Positions 32,975-44,805 of a stretch of 64,000 nt of DNA are shown here, piece after piece. A program made the translations under genes and the position numbers. The stretch lies in assembly GCA_021030915.1 (NCBI GenBank), contig JAGEMR010000047.1, positions 1-64,000 on the forward strand. The letters run 5' to 3'. Origin of the DNA: Astrothelium macrocarpum (lineage: Eukaryota; Ascomycota; Dothideomycetes; Trypetheliales; Trypetheliaceae). The notes beneath the pieces are model-generated. The model searched no databases. It was not told the origin of the DNA and was given only the letters and a program-made list of their open reading frames with translations. Within the stretch, counting starts at the first letter, position 1. Each line of letters opens with the position of its first letter.

Positions 32975-34380
32975 TCAGAGCTCATCCTTCTCAACCTCCT
33001 CTTTCTCGTCGACGACTGGCTCATGCTCTGCTACTCCTCCTTTCACCATACTACTCAATATCTCATACACAACCTGCGCAGCCGCCAAGGCGGTCTGTTC
33101 TCCACTCCCATCAAAACTCGGTGCCACCTCTACTACATCCGCACCCACAACATTCAAGCCCTCAATACCCCTCAAGATCCGGACCAGCTCCCGTGTCGTC
33201 CAGCCGCCGGGCTCCGGCGTGCCTGTTCCCGGCGCAAGGCCCGGATCAATCGTATCAATATCGATAGATAGATACACCGGCGCCTCAGTCCCAACATGCG
33301 CAACAATCCGCTCCGCAATCCCCGTCACGCCCAGCTCGTCAATGTCGTCCGTCGCGATCCGCACCCAGCCCTGCGCGGTGTCGGCCTCATAGTCGCCCTC
33401 CGAAAACCGGCAGCGCAGACCTGCGTGTACGGAGGACCCGTTGGCGATGAGGCCTTCTTGAGCAGCCATCCAGAACATGGTGCCGTGGGTGAAGAAGGAT
33501 TGCGTGGTGGGATCGTCGGGGTCAAACCACGAGGATGGGTACTTGGCGGGGTGCCAAGTGTCAAGGTGGGCATCGAAGTGAACGACGGAGATGGCTTGGC
33601 CGTATTTGCTGCGCAAGGCGCGGAGAGCAGGGAGGGCGATGCTGTGGTCGCCGCCGAGGGTGATGAGGCGGGATCTCTGGGTTGAGATGGACGATGGGAC
33701 TTTGGAAGAGGGCGAGCGGGTGCCGAGTTCGAGAAAGGCCTCGCTCATTTGGCGGAGAGCGAGGGCATTGTCAAAGGGGGTTATGGGGATGTCGCCGCAG
33801 TCGAGGAGTTTGGCCCAGGAGTCGAAGGGATTGATGCCTGCGCGAGGGTTGAAGCCACGCATGGGGTTAAAACGTGCTGACGCTGCTCGAATGGCTCGAG
33901 GACCGAATCGAGCACCTTGCTAAAAGGTCAATTGCGAAAAGATGAAAGTATGCAAAGTGATATATGGATGAAACATTGAAATATTGACATTGATGACATT
34001 GCAGCCATTTTGAAACAAATCGGGGTTGAAGAAGTGTGTTATCATCCGGCTGAATTCACTGACCAGGTCTATAGCTCACTGCAGTATCAAATGGAGCACC
34101 AATAATGGCAATGTCATATGGCGTTTCTGGCTGGCTTAAGCATCTAACATACGGAAGATGGGCAAATGTTGAAATGCCAGAAAAAGGAAACTATTGTTGA
34201 TTAATGAGCACTTGGTGGATAGCATGCATGATAAGCTCTGTTTACATCGGTATCCCATTTCATCTGAAGCTCTTCCAAATATTTTTGAGAAAATATTTGC
34301 TGGTCTTCACTGACTCGCGAGTAAACAAGACCTGAGAAGAAAGTGACTGATCCTACAGCGAAGAGTGCTGATAGGAGCAT
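32975..34380 (-). CDS. secreted agmatinase/ureohydrolase family enzyme
   Basis: Three exons, 34380-34246, 34190-34064 and 33915-32975, encode 400 residues. Ureohydrolases use two Mn ions to remove urea from agmatine or related guanidino compounds. The metal-binding motifs are intact: GGDHS, HFDAHLDT and SIDIDTIDP. Other family landmarks are STFAHLPYVRC, DIAIIGAPFDTAVSYRPGARFGPRAIR and RFNPMRGFNP. The N-terminus, MLLSALFAVGSVTFFSGLVYS, is a signal peptide or anchor, so the enzyme is probably secreted or in the secretory pathway. Intron 1 is 55 nt and joins WDTD to FPFSGIS in phase 0. Intron 2 is 148 nt. The precise substrate is not shown by sequence. Confidence 0.9.
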
Positions 34381-35095
34381 CTCGGACAATATCACGAACG
34401 CCAGACAAGACGTGAGACACGGAGTATGAAGAATTAGAATCAGTAGTGAGTCAAGAGAATGAAATAACTAGCGCGACCTTATCATTGTTAGCGGGGATGC
34501 TGGTCAGAACTACCATGCCATTGCATATTACACTCCATAAACGGAAACCTTCCGCCCTGTGGGAGCGAGTCGTGAAGTAATCAGTCAACACCAAGACAAT
34601 GGAAATCATCTCAAACGATTGTAAGTTGAGTCGTATTTCATCTTTGCATCAGTGTCCCAGCATGGGGGTTCAGGAGTGTACGAAATGTCTGGTGGTGCTG
34701 TAAGAAGTAGGAGCGCGGCCAAGGTTTTGCCCATCACAGTCATGGTATTGTTGTGTGACTCAGGGGGTGATTGATAGCAAGGTACAAAGCTTCTCTGTTC
34801 AATCAATAGCACTAATGAATAGAACACTCTATTTGAGAGAAGTGTATATGCATGTGATGTAGCTGGGCAGTTTTTTGATCCGAGCGCCGTGTCTTGTTAC
34901 TTTCCTTGAATCGTACTTGTAACAGTCCTCAGAAATAATTCCACCATCCACACGTACTCTCTCTCGTACATTCGCGTTCTTGTTGTTATTGCTACACGAA
35001 GCGTTGCCTCGAAGAAGACTCTCGTGTTAATCAGTGTGCAGCTTCCGTGTGTCTATACTTCACAAGTGCAGGACACTTGATAGGCATCATTCATC
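34381..35095. other. divergent upstream region
   Basis: This holds the promoters of the agmatinase-like gene (minus) and the Fpg gene (plus). Apart from a doubtful 45-codon frame noted separately, nothing is supported. Confidence 0.5.
34606..34743 (-). CDS. doubtful small secreted peptide, 45 aa
   Basis: A short frame starts MTVMGKTLAALLLLTAP, a plausible signal sequence, and continues with PEPPCWDTDAKMKYD and an Arg-containing end. It could be a small secreted peptide or chance. There is no family match and no second exon is evident. Confidence 0.2.
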   Translation of the reverse strand: MTVMGKTLAALLLLTAPPDISYTPEPPCWDTDAKMKYDSTYNRLR

Positions 35096-36486
35096 ATGCC
35101 TGAGGTAACAATACCAGCCCCAAGTTTGGAAGATTCCCAAATTGACCAACATAAATTTTCACAGATTGGAGAAGTAGCTCGTATTGTTCACTATCTCAAG
35201 AAACATGCTGTCGGTCGAACGATTGAAAATGTTCAAACTCAAGAAGACGAGATTGTCTATGGCAAAGCCAAATGCACCGCTACCGACTTTTACAACAATG
35301 TCAGTGGCAAGAAAATCGTCGATGCGAAACAGCTCGGCAAATACTTTTGGCTTGAGCTCGAGTCCAAGCCACATCCAGTTTGTTCTTCCCATCTTTCACT
35401 GCGAACCGTGATTGACCTGTTCAACAGTTGATGCACTTTGGCATGACTGGCTGGATGAAATTCTCAAACGACGACAGTGCCTACTACAGGCCGCAGAAAG
35501 ACAAGGGCATTTCAGATACTGAATGGCCTCCTAAATTCTGGAAGTTTGTTCTTGAATTGGCTGGGGAACCCAAGTGTGAGGTCGCCTTTGTTGATCCACG
35601 TCGTTTAGCTCGCATCCGACTCGTCGATGCTGAGGCAGACAAGGTCAGGAAGGCCGATCCCTTGAATAAGAATGGCCCAGATCCTGTCATTGACAAAGAC
35701 ACAATCACCGTCGAATGGCTTCGAAGCAAATTACTGAAAAGAAAAGTACCTGTTAAAGCATTACTGCTGGACCAGTCATGCATGAGCGGTATCGGCAACT
35801 GGGTTGCCGATGAAGTACTTTATCAAGCTAAAGTGCATCCAGAACAGTACAGCAATACCTTCTCCAAAGAACAAGTCCAGGCTCTGCATAAATCCGTCAT
35901 CGACGTCTGCACTACGGCAGTAGATACACTCGCCGAGTCAGACAAGTTTCCGAAAAACTGGTTGATGAAGTATCGTTGGGGAAAAGGGAAAGCTGGCGAC
36001 AAGCTGCCCAATGGAGAGCGTATCATTCATCTCAAAGTTGGAGGGAGAACCTCAGCAGTCGTCCCCAGCGTGCAGAAAAAGACCGGAGCTGTAGCAGGAG
36101 ATTTTGACTTTGAGACTGGAGAGCAGAAGGCGAATAAAAGGAATACACCACGAAAATCCAAAGCCAAGGCTGCCGAGAGCGGAGAAAATGGAACCGCGAA
36201 CAAAAAAACAGAAACCAGAAAGGTTGGAATTGGCAGCAAGAAGCAGGCTGCAGAGCAGGTGAGGTCTTCGAAAGGTGAAGTGGTGCAATATGAAGGAGAC
36301 GAAGACGAGGACGACGACAGTGAGGAATACGATGAAGAGCCAACCCCGAAGCGAGCAAAACGCTCCAAAAAGAGAAAGCAAGTTGAAGAAGAAGAGGAGG
36401 ATGAAAATGAGAATGAAGAAGATAGTAGTGAGGAGGAGATGCCAGTCTCAAAGCGCGGGAAGCGCACGAAGAGCAAGCATTTCTAA
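35096..36486 (+). CDS. FPG1: formamidopyrimidine-DNA glycosylase (Fpg/MutM family)
   Basis: Three exons, 35096-35104, 35165-35377 and 35428-36486, encode 426 residues. The enzyme excises oxidised bases and nicks abasic DNA in base-excision repair. The mature start MPE followed by IGEVARIV has the catalytic Pro2 and Glu3; MHFGMTGWMKF, the VDPRRLARI segment and the helix-two-turn-helix LLLDQSCMSGIGNWVADEV follow. At the C-terminus of the core, GGRTSAVVPSVQ replaces a Cys4 zinc finger, the zincless form known in plants and fungi. A Lys/Glu-rich tail of about 150 residues, including basic nuclear-signal-like KRAKRSKKRK, follows. The first coding exon is only 9 nt, and the 60-nt intron after it is divisible by three, so an unspliced reading stays open. 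Confidence 0.93.
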
Positions 36487-36953
36487 TCGTGTCTAATTTG
36501 TTTCTATAAGCACGCCTCCATGAGCGGCATGGGGGTCTTCTAATTTGATTTGATGAGAGGATCGAGGGAGGATTCGCTATGGAAGTGTGATTACGTCGTG
36601 GGATATCGAGTGAAGCTATACAAATGGAGGACTAATATCATGGTTCAGTACATAAAAAAATCTGACATATCCAAGAAGTAACACTCGACGTGCATGTACA
36701 TTCCCCGGGTCATCCCTCCAACGAATTAATAGAAGCCATCTCATCTCCTACTCAACTAACAAAACCAAGACCCATCATCAGCCTCGGCAAAAAGGATATG
36801 TCATAGACGATCAGACATATTTGCTGGTACATACAAATCAGAGGGTCCTCAACAATAACATCCAATGCAGCTCTCAAGACACGTTTAAACGAACACTTCA
36901 AACCACCCGTCCGCTCCAATTCGCACTCCGGCGTCTTCCCAAAGCAGACACAG
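36487..36953. other. convergent intergenic region
   Basis: This is the 3' flank of the Fpg gene (plus) and of the PI-PLC-like gene (minus). No gene is seen. Confidence 0.5.
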
Positions 36954-38471
36954 CTATGTATCTAATCGCAAAACCCCACCACCATCTCCTATCCACTCCC
37001 CACCTCCCCCCCTCATCAGCAACCTCCCATTCATCGCCACAACACCCCTCACAACATCCCAATCCCCCCCCTCCCCGACCCAATCCAACACCACCACCCC
37101 GGTCCCCCCATCCCCACCTCCCTCCAACCCCACACCATGCCTGGTCCACAAATACCGCGCCACCGCCACATTCACCACCGCGGCGACCCGCTCCGGCCAG
37201 CATCCGCGCCGCCACAGACAGCTGCCCGTCAGGAAGTTCAGGAACAGCGGGCCCGGCGGCACGGGGTGTGCAGGGTCGGTGGTGACACCCGGGATGGGCG
37301 CGAGCTCTGCCGCGGCGCGGGAGAGGTGTGCGAGTGCGTGGCGCGTCTTGTGCGTGATCAGTGAGGGCGTGAGGATGTCGCAGAAGTCTTGCACGCTGAT
37401 GCGTGCCGTGGTGGGGTCGGGCGGGGGGGTGGTGGGATGGGTGAGGTGGTTGGTGGTGTTGTAGGGCCAGTGCGAGGCGTCGATGCCCCAGCCTATGGGT
37501 TCGCTGTTGGCGTGGTGGAGGTGCGCCGGGAGGTCGAAGCGGCGGAGGAGGACGAGTTTGCCGCGGACGGCGCCGAGGGTGGGGATCGTGGGTGATGTGT
37601 ACCATTTGTTTGCGTCTGGGGCGATGTAGTGGTCGTGTAGGAGAGTGGCGAGCTGGTGGTCTGTGGCGGAGCCGGGACCCTCGCGTTTGAGGGAGAGGAT
37701 GATGGTTTCGGAGGGATGGGCATCCAGGAAGGCGTAGAGTGTGGCGAGGAGCGGACGGAAAGCTTTCGGGCCTGTGAGGGAGATTGGGACGACTCCGTGG
37801 ACGAGAAGGAGGGAGGAAGAGGTTGGGTCGTGGGGGTGGTCGAGGTGTAGGCGCAGGTCGAGGAAGCGGATGCCGTTGTTGAGTTGAGTGAGGATGGAGA
37901 CGACTTGGCAGCGAACTGAAGGCAGGGCGCGGTGATACGTTGGTGAATTGTGGGTGCCTGGAATCGAGAGGCCAGAGAGTGGGATGGCGTCGGGGAGGCG
38001 TTGCATCCATGAAGAGAGATTTGTCAAAGGGAGAATAGACAAGTGGTTTTCTTCGGGGGTAAATATACCAATGAAACGAGAACGTGGATTCGGAGTCAAG
38101 GAAATGAATGACTGGGATTTATTATTCGAATGGGAAACATCAATTCTATGTCTGTCGCCCTCTTGATCAAAGGTAAGCCGTAAGATATTATTTTCATGGT
38201 CTTCTGCAGCCTCAACGTCTGTTTTAACAACTGACAACGGGGGAATGCCGATTGAAATATCTTGCCGACAAAAGCTTTGAGCATGTTCAGCGAGTTGTGA
38301 TGCTGTCAGGGTGGTCGTATTGACAATGAAAGATGTAACATTTGCGACATTCTTGGTGACATTGGAAAGAAAGCTCTGATGCTGAATGGGGAGCGCGTCG
38401 TATCGTTCAACAGTTTTCAATTTAAAGGGGTGCAAAGTCAAATTTCGAACAGTTACAGATGAAATGGTCAT
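36954..38471 (-). CDS. PI-PLC X-domain phosphodiesterase-like protein
   Basis: A single exon of 505 residues. After an N-terminal region of about 150 residues with a membrane-binding-like beta pattern, the PI-PLC X (bacterial type) TIM-barrel begins at LPDAIPLSGLSIPGTHNS. Catalytic motifs visible are GTHNS (first active-site His), NNGIRFLDLRLHLD, LLVHGVV (second His), ETIILSLKREG, and GKLVLLRRFDLPA. Members cleave phosphatidylinositol or GPI; the fungal proteins are mostly uncharacterised. The C-terminus is Gly-rich. On the coding strand the gene passes from C-rich to G-rich at about 37.25 kb. There is no clear signal peptide. Confidence 0.85.
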   Translation of the reverse strand: MTISSVTVRNLTLHPFKLKTVERYDALPIQHQSFLSNVTKNVANVTSFIVNTTTLTASQLAEHAQSFCRQDISIGIPPLSVVKTDVEAAEDHENNILRLTFDQEGDRHRIDVSHSNNKSQSFISLTPNPRSRFIGIFTPEENHLSILPLTNLSSWMQRLPDAIPLSGLSIPGTHNSPTYHRALPSVRCQVVSILTQLNNGIRFLDLRLHLDHPHDPTSSSLLLVHGVVPISLTGPKAFRPLLATLYAFLDAHPSETIILSLKREGPGSATDHQLATLLHDHYIAPDANKWYTSPTIPTLGAVRGKLVLLRRFDLPAHLHHANSEPIGWGIDASHWPYNTTNHLTHPTTPPPDPTTARISVQDFCDILTPSLITHKTRHALAHLSRAAAELAPIPGVTTDPAHPVPPGPLFLNFLTGSCLWRRGCWPERVAAVVNVAVARYLWTRHGVGLEGGGDGGTGVVVLDWVGEGGDWDVVRGVVAMNGRLLMRGGGGEWIGDGGGVLRLDT

Positions 38472-38990
38472 ACCCAGTGTTTAGTCCATGCCCCTGAGCG
38501 ACGTGCGATCTAGATGAAGGGCGATGTCGTTTTTCCGTCGGACTTTTTTGTTTTCCGATGGAACCGTTTTGGAAATTTCATAATTTCTCACCTTGGTCCA
38601 TTCAAAACATCTGAAGCAATGACACTAAATAGATCTATGAGAGAGTGCGTTGGTAATCCTCAATCTGGTACTGATGGAAGCGGAAAAAGCCATGTCTAAT
38701 AAAGTAGGGCAACCACGGAATTTAGAGCATTGAACAAGTTTCAGCGATGCTACACTGTATATATATACTTTGGTCCATGAATCTGAACCTATGAGTGCGC
38801 CGTCTCTGCTATAGGGTATCAAGCTCATGCACAGCATGCTACAATGCATCCCAATGCCAGTCTGGTACGCCGTATCAATGCAACGAGCTAATAGCCATGC
38901 CTTTCCGAAAAACAAACACCAAAAACAATTAGAAATGGAATCGTAGATGCACAAATGCAGAAACTAAAGACCTCGCTAAAATAGCAAATG
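38472..38990. other. intergenic region
   Basis: This lies upstream of the PI-PLC-like gene and downstream of the sirtuin gene, both minus. Nothing is seen. Confidence 0.5.
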
Positions 38991-40988
38991 CTATGACTCA
39001 ACATCCATCAATCGGCGCATGTCTTCGGGTATGTTGCCTTTGGGTGAAATGGTCTCTCTCCGTCTCCTCTCTTGGTAATCATTCGATATCGCGGTTTGCG
39101 TAGGTGATGTAGATGGTGGCGTCATTGGAGAAAGAGGCATGACACCTGATGTCTTGGCATTGGCAAGTTCGGCATCAATTTTGGGTGGTTTATAAGGTGG
39201 AGAAGTGTTGTTGCGTACGGATTGTGGCGAGAGAGGGTGCATTGCATGATTGTTCACCTGAAAAGCTGGTGCAGACAGTTTCTTCGGCCGTCCTCGAGCT
39301 TTTGCCTTGGGCTTGGGCTCTGCATCTTTTGAGTCCTGGGTTGGCTTTGTCTCCTTGCTAATGACAATCGCAGCTTTGGTTTGTTTGAACACTGTGCTAA
39401 TCTTTCCATTGGGAGCATCCACTTTCTTTGGCCCACGTTTCTTGGCTGGAGCCTTTGGTTTCGCTCCCTGGCCGCTCTTTTTCAGAGCGTCATTGATTGT
39501 CTTGCCTTTACTGGCCGGATTATGCAACTTGGGTGGTGCTTTGAGAGCTTCCAAGATTGACTCTGGAGAATGCTCGGATTTGAAGCTGAGCACTGATACC
39601 GGCGAGCCAGGAGGAGAGAGCACAGGATCCGTCTTGGGTCTTTGAGGCGTGAGCATAGGCATCTTTGGCGCTTCGTGAGACTTGAATGATGGATTGGTCT
39701 TGATGAAATCCACTGTTATCGATTGATCGTCCGACTCTGATCCAAGAACGACTGATGGCTGGCTGCCGCCTCTCGCTTGCCACTCTGCATCAGTGACTTC
39801 TCTATCAGGCGAACTCTTGTCATCCCAATGTCTCAAAGCCGCCAATTTCGCAACTTCATCACTTCTACCCCGCACAATTAGATCCCAACAATTCTCAAAC
39901 TCTTTCCCTGAAGGCTCAGGATCGCTATTGATCCAGATAGAAACTCCATCGCGTCGGCTCCTCACGGTCTTGGCCATTTCTCGCACAATTCGCTTTACTC
40001 CTGGTACCTTCAAGGTGGTGCCCACGACAATAAGCGCATCAGGTCTTTTCCGTAAATCAGCCTGCGTAACAGATCCGATGGCTTCATCGTCCGGATTATG
40101 CTCGTTGTATAGTACCATACGAGGTCGCATGCGACCAATGCCATGACTTCGTTTGCCTGCATGATCTGTACGAACGCGATCAGTCTCGGCGCACTCTTTA
40201 CATGCTGGCGGTACAGGGCCGTCGAAGAGGTCCTTTTCGAAATCTCTGGGTCGGTGACATTTGGAGCAAACCATCATGTCAAGACCACCATGCAGCTGAA
40301 CGGTTCTTGGCCATGGCCCTTTTCGGGGCAACGGAACTTCAGTTTTGAGAGGATCAAGTCGAGTGTCGAGGCCATCGACATTTTGCGAATAGAGGCGTAG
40401 TAACCGTCCTTCTTGAGCGAGCGTGGCAAGCAAGTGATGAAACTCGGTCGGCTGTGCAGATTTGGTTTGCATAGACATTTTCCGCACCATTTCATGGAAA
40501 GTCGAAGTAGATTCGTCATCTTTGTACACAGATGCATCAAACAAGTGTTTCCCGGAGCCTTTCAAATTGTGTTCTGATTTGAGCGTAGAGAATAGGCCAG
40601 TGGAGGATCGAAAGTCGGGCACGCCTGCGCTAACGCTGATTCCAGCACCCGCAACAACAACAATTTTGCGTCTCTTGTGGAGGACTTTGAGCAATTTGGC
40701 TAGTTGGTCCTTTCGAGATGCGGGGTCTGCGTCGGAGACGAGGTCCAGGTGTTGTGTGATGCGCGGTCTCTCCTCCATCCTCCTGCGCTTGGCGGGTGGT
40801 GGATCACCGCCGTCCGAGGACTCGGGCTTCTTGTCATCTGGAGAAGGAGTGCCACCGACAGAGGATTGCTGTGTAGGAGGCGGAGATGGATACATATCCG
40901 AAGGAGGCGTAGGTGAGCGGGATGGAATGGAACTCAACACGGAGGAGAGGTCAGAGAGACTGCTGCTGTCATCGTCGGGTAAGTCCAT
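38991..40988 (-). CDS. NAD-dependent histone deacetylase, HST3/HST4-type sirtuin
   Basis: A single exon of 665 residues. The Sir2 core spans about residues 95-400: VVVAGAGISVSAGVPDFRS (NAD binding), YSQNVDGLD, the catalytic His in TVQLHGG, zinc cysteines in CSKC and CKEC, RPRMVLYNE, and VVGTTLKVPGV. This arrangement, with a Ser/Pro-rich N-terminus and a long basic disordered tail, fits the fungal HST3/HST4 class, which deacetylates histone H3 Lys56 and supports genome stability and silencing. The tail contains Lys/Pro-rich stretches such as KPKAPAKKRGPKK. The gene is divergent from MED16, with about 830 bp between the starts. The choice between HST3 and HST4 is not resolved. Confidence 0.9.
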   Translation of the reverse strand: MDLPDDDSSSLSDLSSVLSSIPSRSPTPPSDMYPSPPPTQQSSVGGTPSPDDKKPESSDGGDPPPAKRRRMEERPRITQHLDLVSDADPASRKDQLAKLLKVLHKRRKIVVVAGAGISVSAGVPDFRSSTGLFSTLKSEHNLKGSGKHLFDASVYKDDESTSTFHEMVRKMSMQTKSAQPTEFHHLLATLAQEGRLLRLYSQNVDGLDTRLDPLKTEVPLPRKGPWPRTVQLHGGLDMMVCSKCHRPRDFEKDLFDGPVPPACKECAETDRVRTDHAGKRSHGIGRMRPRMVLYNEHNPDDEAIGSVTQADLRKRPDALIVVGTTLKVPGVKRIVREMAKTVRSRRDGVSIWINSDPEPSGKEFENCWDLIVRGRSDEVAKLAALRHWDDKSSPDREVTDAEWQARGGSQPSVVLGSESDDQSITVDFIKTNPSFKSHEAPKMPMLTPQRPKTDPVLSPPGSPVSVLSFKSEHSPESILEALKAPPKLHNPASKGKTINDALKKSGQGAKPKAPAKKRGPKKVDAPNGKISTVFKQTKAAIVISKETKPTQDSKDAEPKPKAKARGRPKKLSAPAFQVNNHAMHPLSPQSVRNNTSPPYKPPKIDAELANAKTSGVMPLSPMTPPSTSPTQTAISNDYQERRRRETISPKGNIPEDMRRLMDVES

Positions 40989-41820
40989 GGTCGCAAAAAG
41001 GGAAACCGCGTGCCAGAGGAATGTGGGTCCAGATGGGTGCGCTAGCCGATACCGTACTAAAAAACACTCATATATAACACATGTAGACGCAGCGATGGTG
41101 AATGAAGCGACCGTGGAGAAAGCGAATGTGTAGGGAGTGGCTGGCGAGGAGCGGGTGAAGAGGAGGACTCAAGAGCGGGCGAGGAGCGCGAGTGTGGTGT
41201 CGCGCCTTGCCCGGCACCTGGCTCACGCATCTACGATCTATTTACTCAGGCCAGCCCGCCATCCGTCCTTTTCCTACAGTTCCAATCCATTGCGCCTTTT
41301 CCGGTAGCTTTCCATCTGATTCCGCGCCATGCAATCCGCTGTCATCGCTTTGTTCAGAACAATGGATCATTCGGTTTCTCCGTGAGATGCATTGCAGAGC
41401 GGGGATGACGAACAAATGCCGGTCAAACGATAACAATAAGCGCTTCTCTAGTGCCGACACGGCATGTCATGTCTGTGATGAAGTCTGCCCAGAATGATGA
41501 TTTGGACCATGTATGAGTACCAATGCCTACTACCGACAACACGTCGTCCTTACTCATCCTCTTTGTTGTTGTTTTGATCGTCCCCTGCAACCAAGACGGG
41601 AGGTGGGTCAATCTAGGCGAGATGCCAATCTAACCAGAACTGGAGTAGCACCCGCGATCGTCCATCCGATTCAAATTCAGCCTAACCAACTTGTCCTTCT
41701 TGCGCTTCAACATGGACTGAGTACGGTGTGTGCGGTGTTTCTGGCGTTTTGTAATACCACCATGTAATCGTCCTGTCTTTGTTCTTTGATTTCGCTCTTG
41801 CCTCTGACCCCGAGAAAAAT
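40989..41820. promoter_or_regulatory. shared divergent upstream region, sirtuin/MED16
   Basis: About 830 bp between two divergent start codons. No specific factor site can be named with confidence and no further gene is seen. Confidence 0.45.
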
Positions 41821-44646
41821 ATGGACAACAAAGATTCGGATTACATGGATGATTTGTTCGGAGAGTCGGAGCCTGTTCAAAACGATCTTTTTGGAGATGG
41901 TGATGCCGTCCCAGTCCCAGTCTCAGTCCCGGCTTTGTTGACTCCAAAACCTGTGCTTGATCGCTTGGACGAGCTTCAACTATGTGGATGTAGCGAGTAA
42001 GCTGAAGGAATAATTGACCATCCTCATGTAGCATCGTATCTAATCGCCTGTGCCTTTAGCAAAGTCGAATGGTCCAAGGCTGGTGCCATAACCTATATTG
42101 GCTCGAATGGCCGATCTGCTCATGTGCGCATGTTCTGTCGGAGTGGCAACCAAGAGGGTTGGCATCTTGGTGAAGAGATTTCGCTTCCTACCAAGCTGTC
42201 TCCTGACCTTCCCCAACTTACCCATCTCTCCTGGAATCAGAGCGGTACCATCCTGGCTGTATTTGATGCGTGTGGTCGTATCGCCCTTTATGGGAATTCT
42301 GGGGCCTTTGGTAGAATGTATCCTTTTCGAAACAGTGCACAGGATGATGAAGACGATTTATCTAGAATCATTGCTGCTTCTTGGCTTCCTATCATTGTCA
42401 TGAAGGGAATGGCTATGAATACTTGCTCAGCCACTCGTACTGAAGAAACAGGAGCTTGGTCATTTCACACTGATTACGACCGCATTCCTGGACCGTGTCA
42501 TCCTATCGAGACAAAGTCAGCCTTGATATGTCTGACAATGTCTGGTAAGATCAGATTGCTATACGATGCCGGTCCAACCTGGGCAGAAATTACGTTTGAC
42601 CTGAGTATTCCAAGAACGTGTGATGATCTCCTCACCCATGCTTCTTTTGCGCCGGATAAAGATGGAAGACTTCTTCTAGTCGCTCATACCATCTCCCGAC
42701 AATTGCATTTATTTGAGTTGCGTATACACTGGAATAAAACGGAGCAAATTGATCGTCAGCAACGAAAGATTACTACGCTGGATCCCGTAATGGAAGTTTC
42801 TCCTCTTACTGTGATACCTTTTTTGGCTCCACTGCAGACCAATATTGACCAGTCGAATCTTGATTCCATGACCGAGTGGAGAGACATGTCAATGGCTCGT
42901 CTCACTCATCTCCAACTTCTTCCCGCTTCATTCAACAAAAGCTGGGAGCAGAGGGCATGTCCTTTGCTTGTCGCCATATTTTCCCATACTAGAAATGGGT
43001 CCCATCCAGATCCTGTCCACCAGGATGATTTCAGTGTTATCAGTCAATGGGAACTGCTCACTCAACAGCCGACTCTTCATCCAACCTTTAATGAATTGAA
43101 CTTGAAAGTTCAACCCACAAAGTCAGATTCTTCGGTACATCGGATGATCTTGCAGAGAAAACCTGACGCTGTCCTGAATGGTCACATATTGTCTCTGAGC
43201 CCTTTGCATTTCAATAACGTATTAGCCCTCGCCCTGAGTGATGGATCCATAATCCTGCGAGAACGTGCCACAATGGAACCCGTCCTTCCCGAAATTGGAG
43301 CCGAACAGGTGACCAGTCTGCATCAGGCAGGATTTGCCTATCCGATAAACACGGAACATCTTGGACTGTACTTTGCCTTCTCTACAAATGGGTGTGTTGC
43401 TATAGCAATGGATTCCGAAAACAAGCTAGTCTTGAGGAAAATGGAAATTATGACCGATTGGAGTGACGAATCTCAGCCGGAACAGCCAATCATCGCCCTA
43501 ACCTCACAATATGCCATTGCATGTTGGTACTCATGGAGCAATGACGATGTCCTTGCTCTTATTCCCGGGAACACAAGACAAGAACTCATTGATATGTTTC
43601 TTCGCTACGTTTACCTTCCACTTGGTGTAAGTGTCGATTATGCCACAAGCGAATCACAAAAAGATACCGTCACTTTGTTTCGCTTCTCTACTTTTGCAAG
43701 ATGTCTTAGTGCACAGAATGTGCTTGGAAGTGCTCATTATCAAGGGCCAGGTCTCGCGTTGCCAAAGAAAATCGCCTGGGCAATTCTGAATATTCGAGCA
43801 GTTGCTATTACGCTTGGCATCACTGTCAAAAATGACAAGAATACTTCACCGCTGGATCCAAGCGTCGTAACTCTAATTAGTGGCATTACCAAATGGATGC
43901 TAGATCTTGTCGCCTTTATTATGGACGAGCTTTTCGCTCTCTCTGATGCTCTGCGCGGCTTGGAAGTTACCAAAACTACAATCACCCAAGAAATCGAGAG
44001 GCTAAATACTCCTGCTCTACACCTTGTGCTCCAAAGTATTCCACGAATGCTTGTCCGCTTCAATTGCCAATACCTGGTTCTCGCCTTGAACAACGCGCAC
44101 AAGGTAGGCCAGCAGGCCGATGATCCGGCAGATCGAAGAGCCACAAGCGAGTATATAGCGCTCTTTAGTGACGCGCCTGTGAAGTTGCAGCATTTTCGCA
44201 AAATGATTGATGAAGCCGAGGCTTTGATTAAACGCATATATCAAGATCCTCTCCCTGAAGAGACACGAGTTGAAGCGGAAAAGGCAATGCTGGTTTCGGG
44301 CGCAATACCAGATGTGATGGTGCCGGTGGCCAAGCATTTCTTGACACAGACGATGGAACGACTCCAAGCTGAGATGGATCCAGCCAAGATCTATTTCCAT
44401 GATGTGAGATGGCTTGGCTTGACAGACGACGAGGCTTCACGTATGTTTCTTGAAATGCAAAAGTTTGATGTTCACATGAAGAAGCCGATAGGACCAAAAG
44501 CAAGATTGAGGAGATGTACAAGATGTAGGAGTTTGATGGATGACACGCCGAATCAGACAATAAAAGTACCCTCGCCTTCTTGGCTGGCGTTATTAGAAAA
44601 ATCGTGCATTTGTGCAAATAATTGGATGGCGTTGCCAGAAACGTAG
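41821..44646 (+). CDS. MED16: Mediator of RNA polymerase II transcription subunit 16
   Basis: Two exons, 41821-41996 and 42060-44646, encode 920 residues. MED16 (Sin4) is a tail-module subunit of Mediator in the nucleus. The acidic N-terminus (DDLFGESEPVQNDLFGD) and LDRLDELQL lead into the WD-like N-terminal domain: KVEWSKAGAITYIGSNGRS, LTHLSWNQSGTILAVFDACGRIALY. The rest follows the fungal MED16 pattern of helices with a C-terminal Cys pair region (LRRCTRCRS, and CICANNW at the end). The 63-nt intron (GTAAGC to TTTAG) places GA before C, giving Asp. Length is typical for the fungal family. Confidence 0.9.
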
Positions 44647-44805
44647 TTTTGATAGATTTGAATAAATTTCAGCTAGGTGACTTCAACCATAGCAGCATTC
44701 TGTCTGAAGATAATATGAAAAAAATATTAACAACAATAATCCAATGAGGTCAGATAGCGATCGTGGGTATAGGCATCAACACATTTCTCATCATCAAATC
44801 CCCAC

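Noticed and set aside
36898..38010. Second long minus-strand frame over the PI-PLC-like gene
   Set aside because: The translation is Pro/Arg/His low-complexity caused by C-rich sequence; the overlapping frame has the enzyme motifs.
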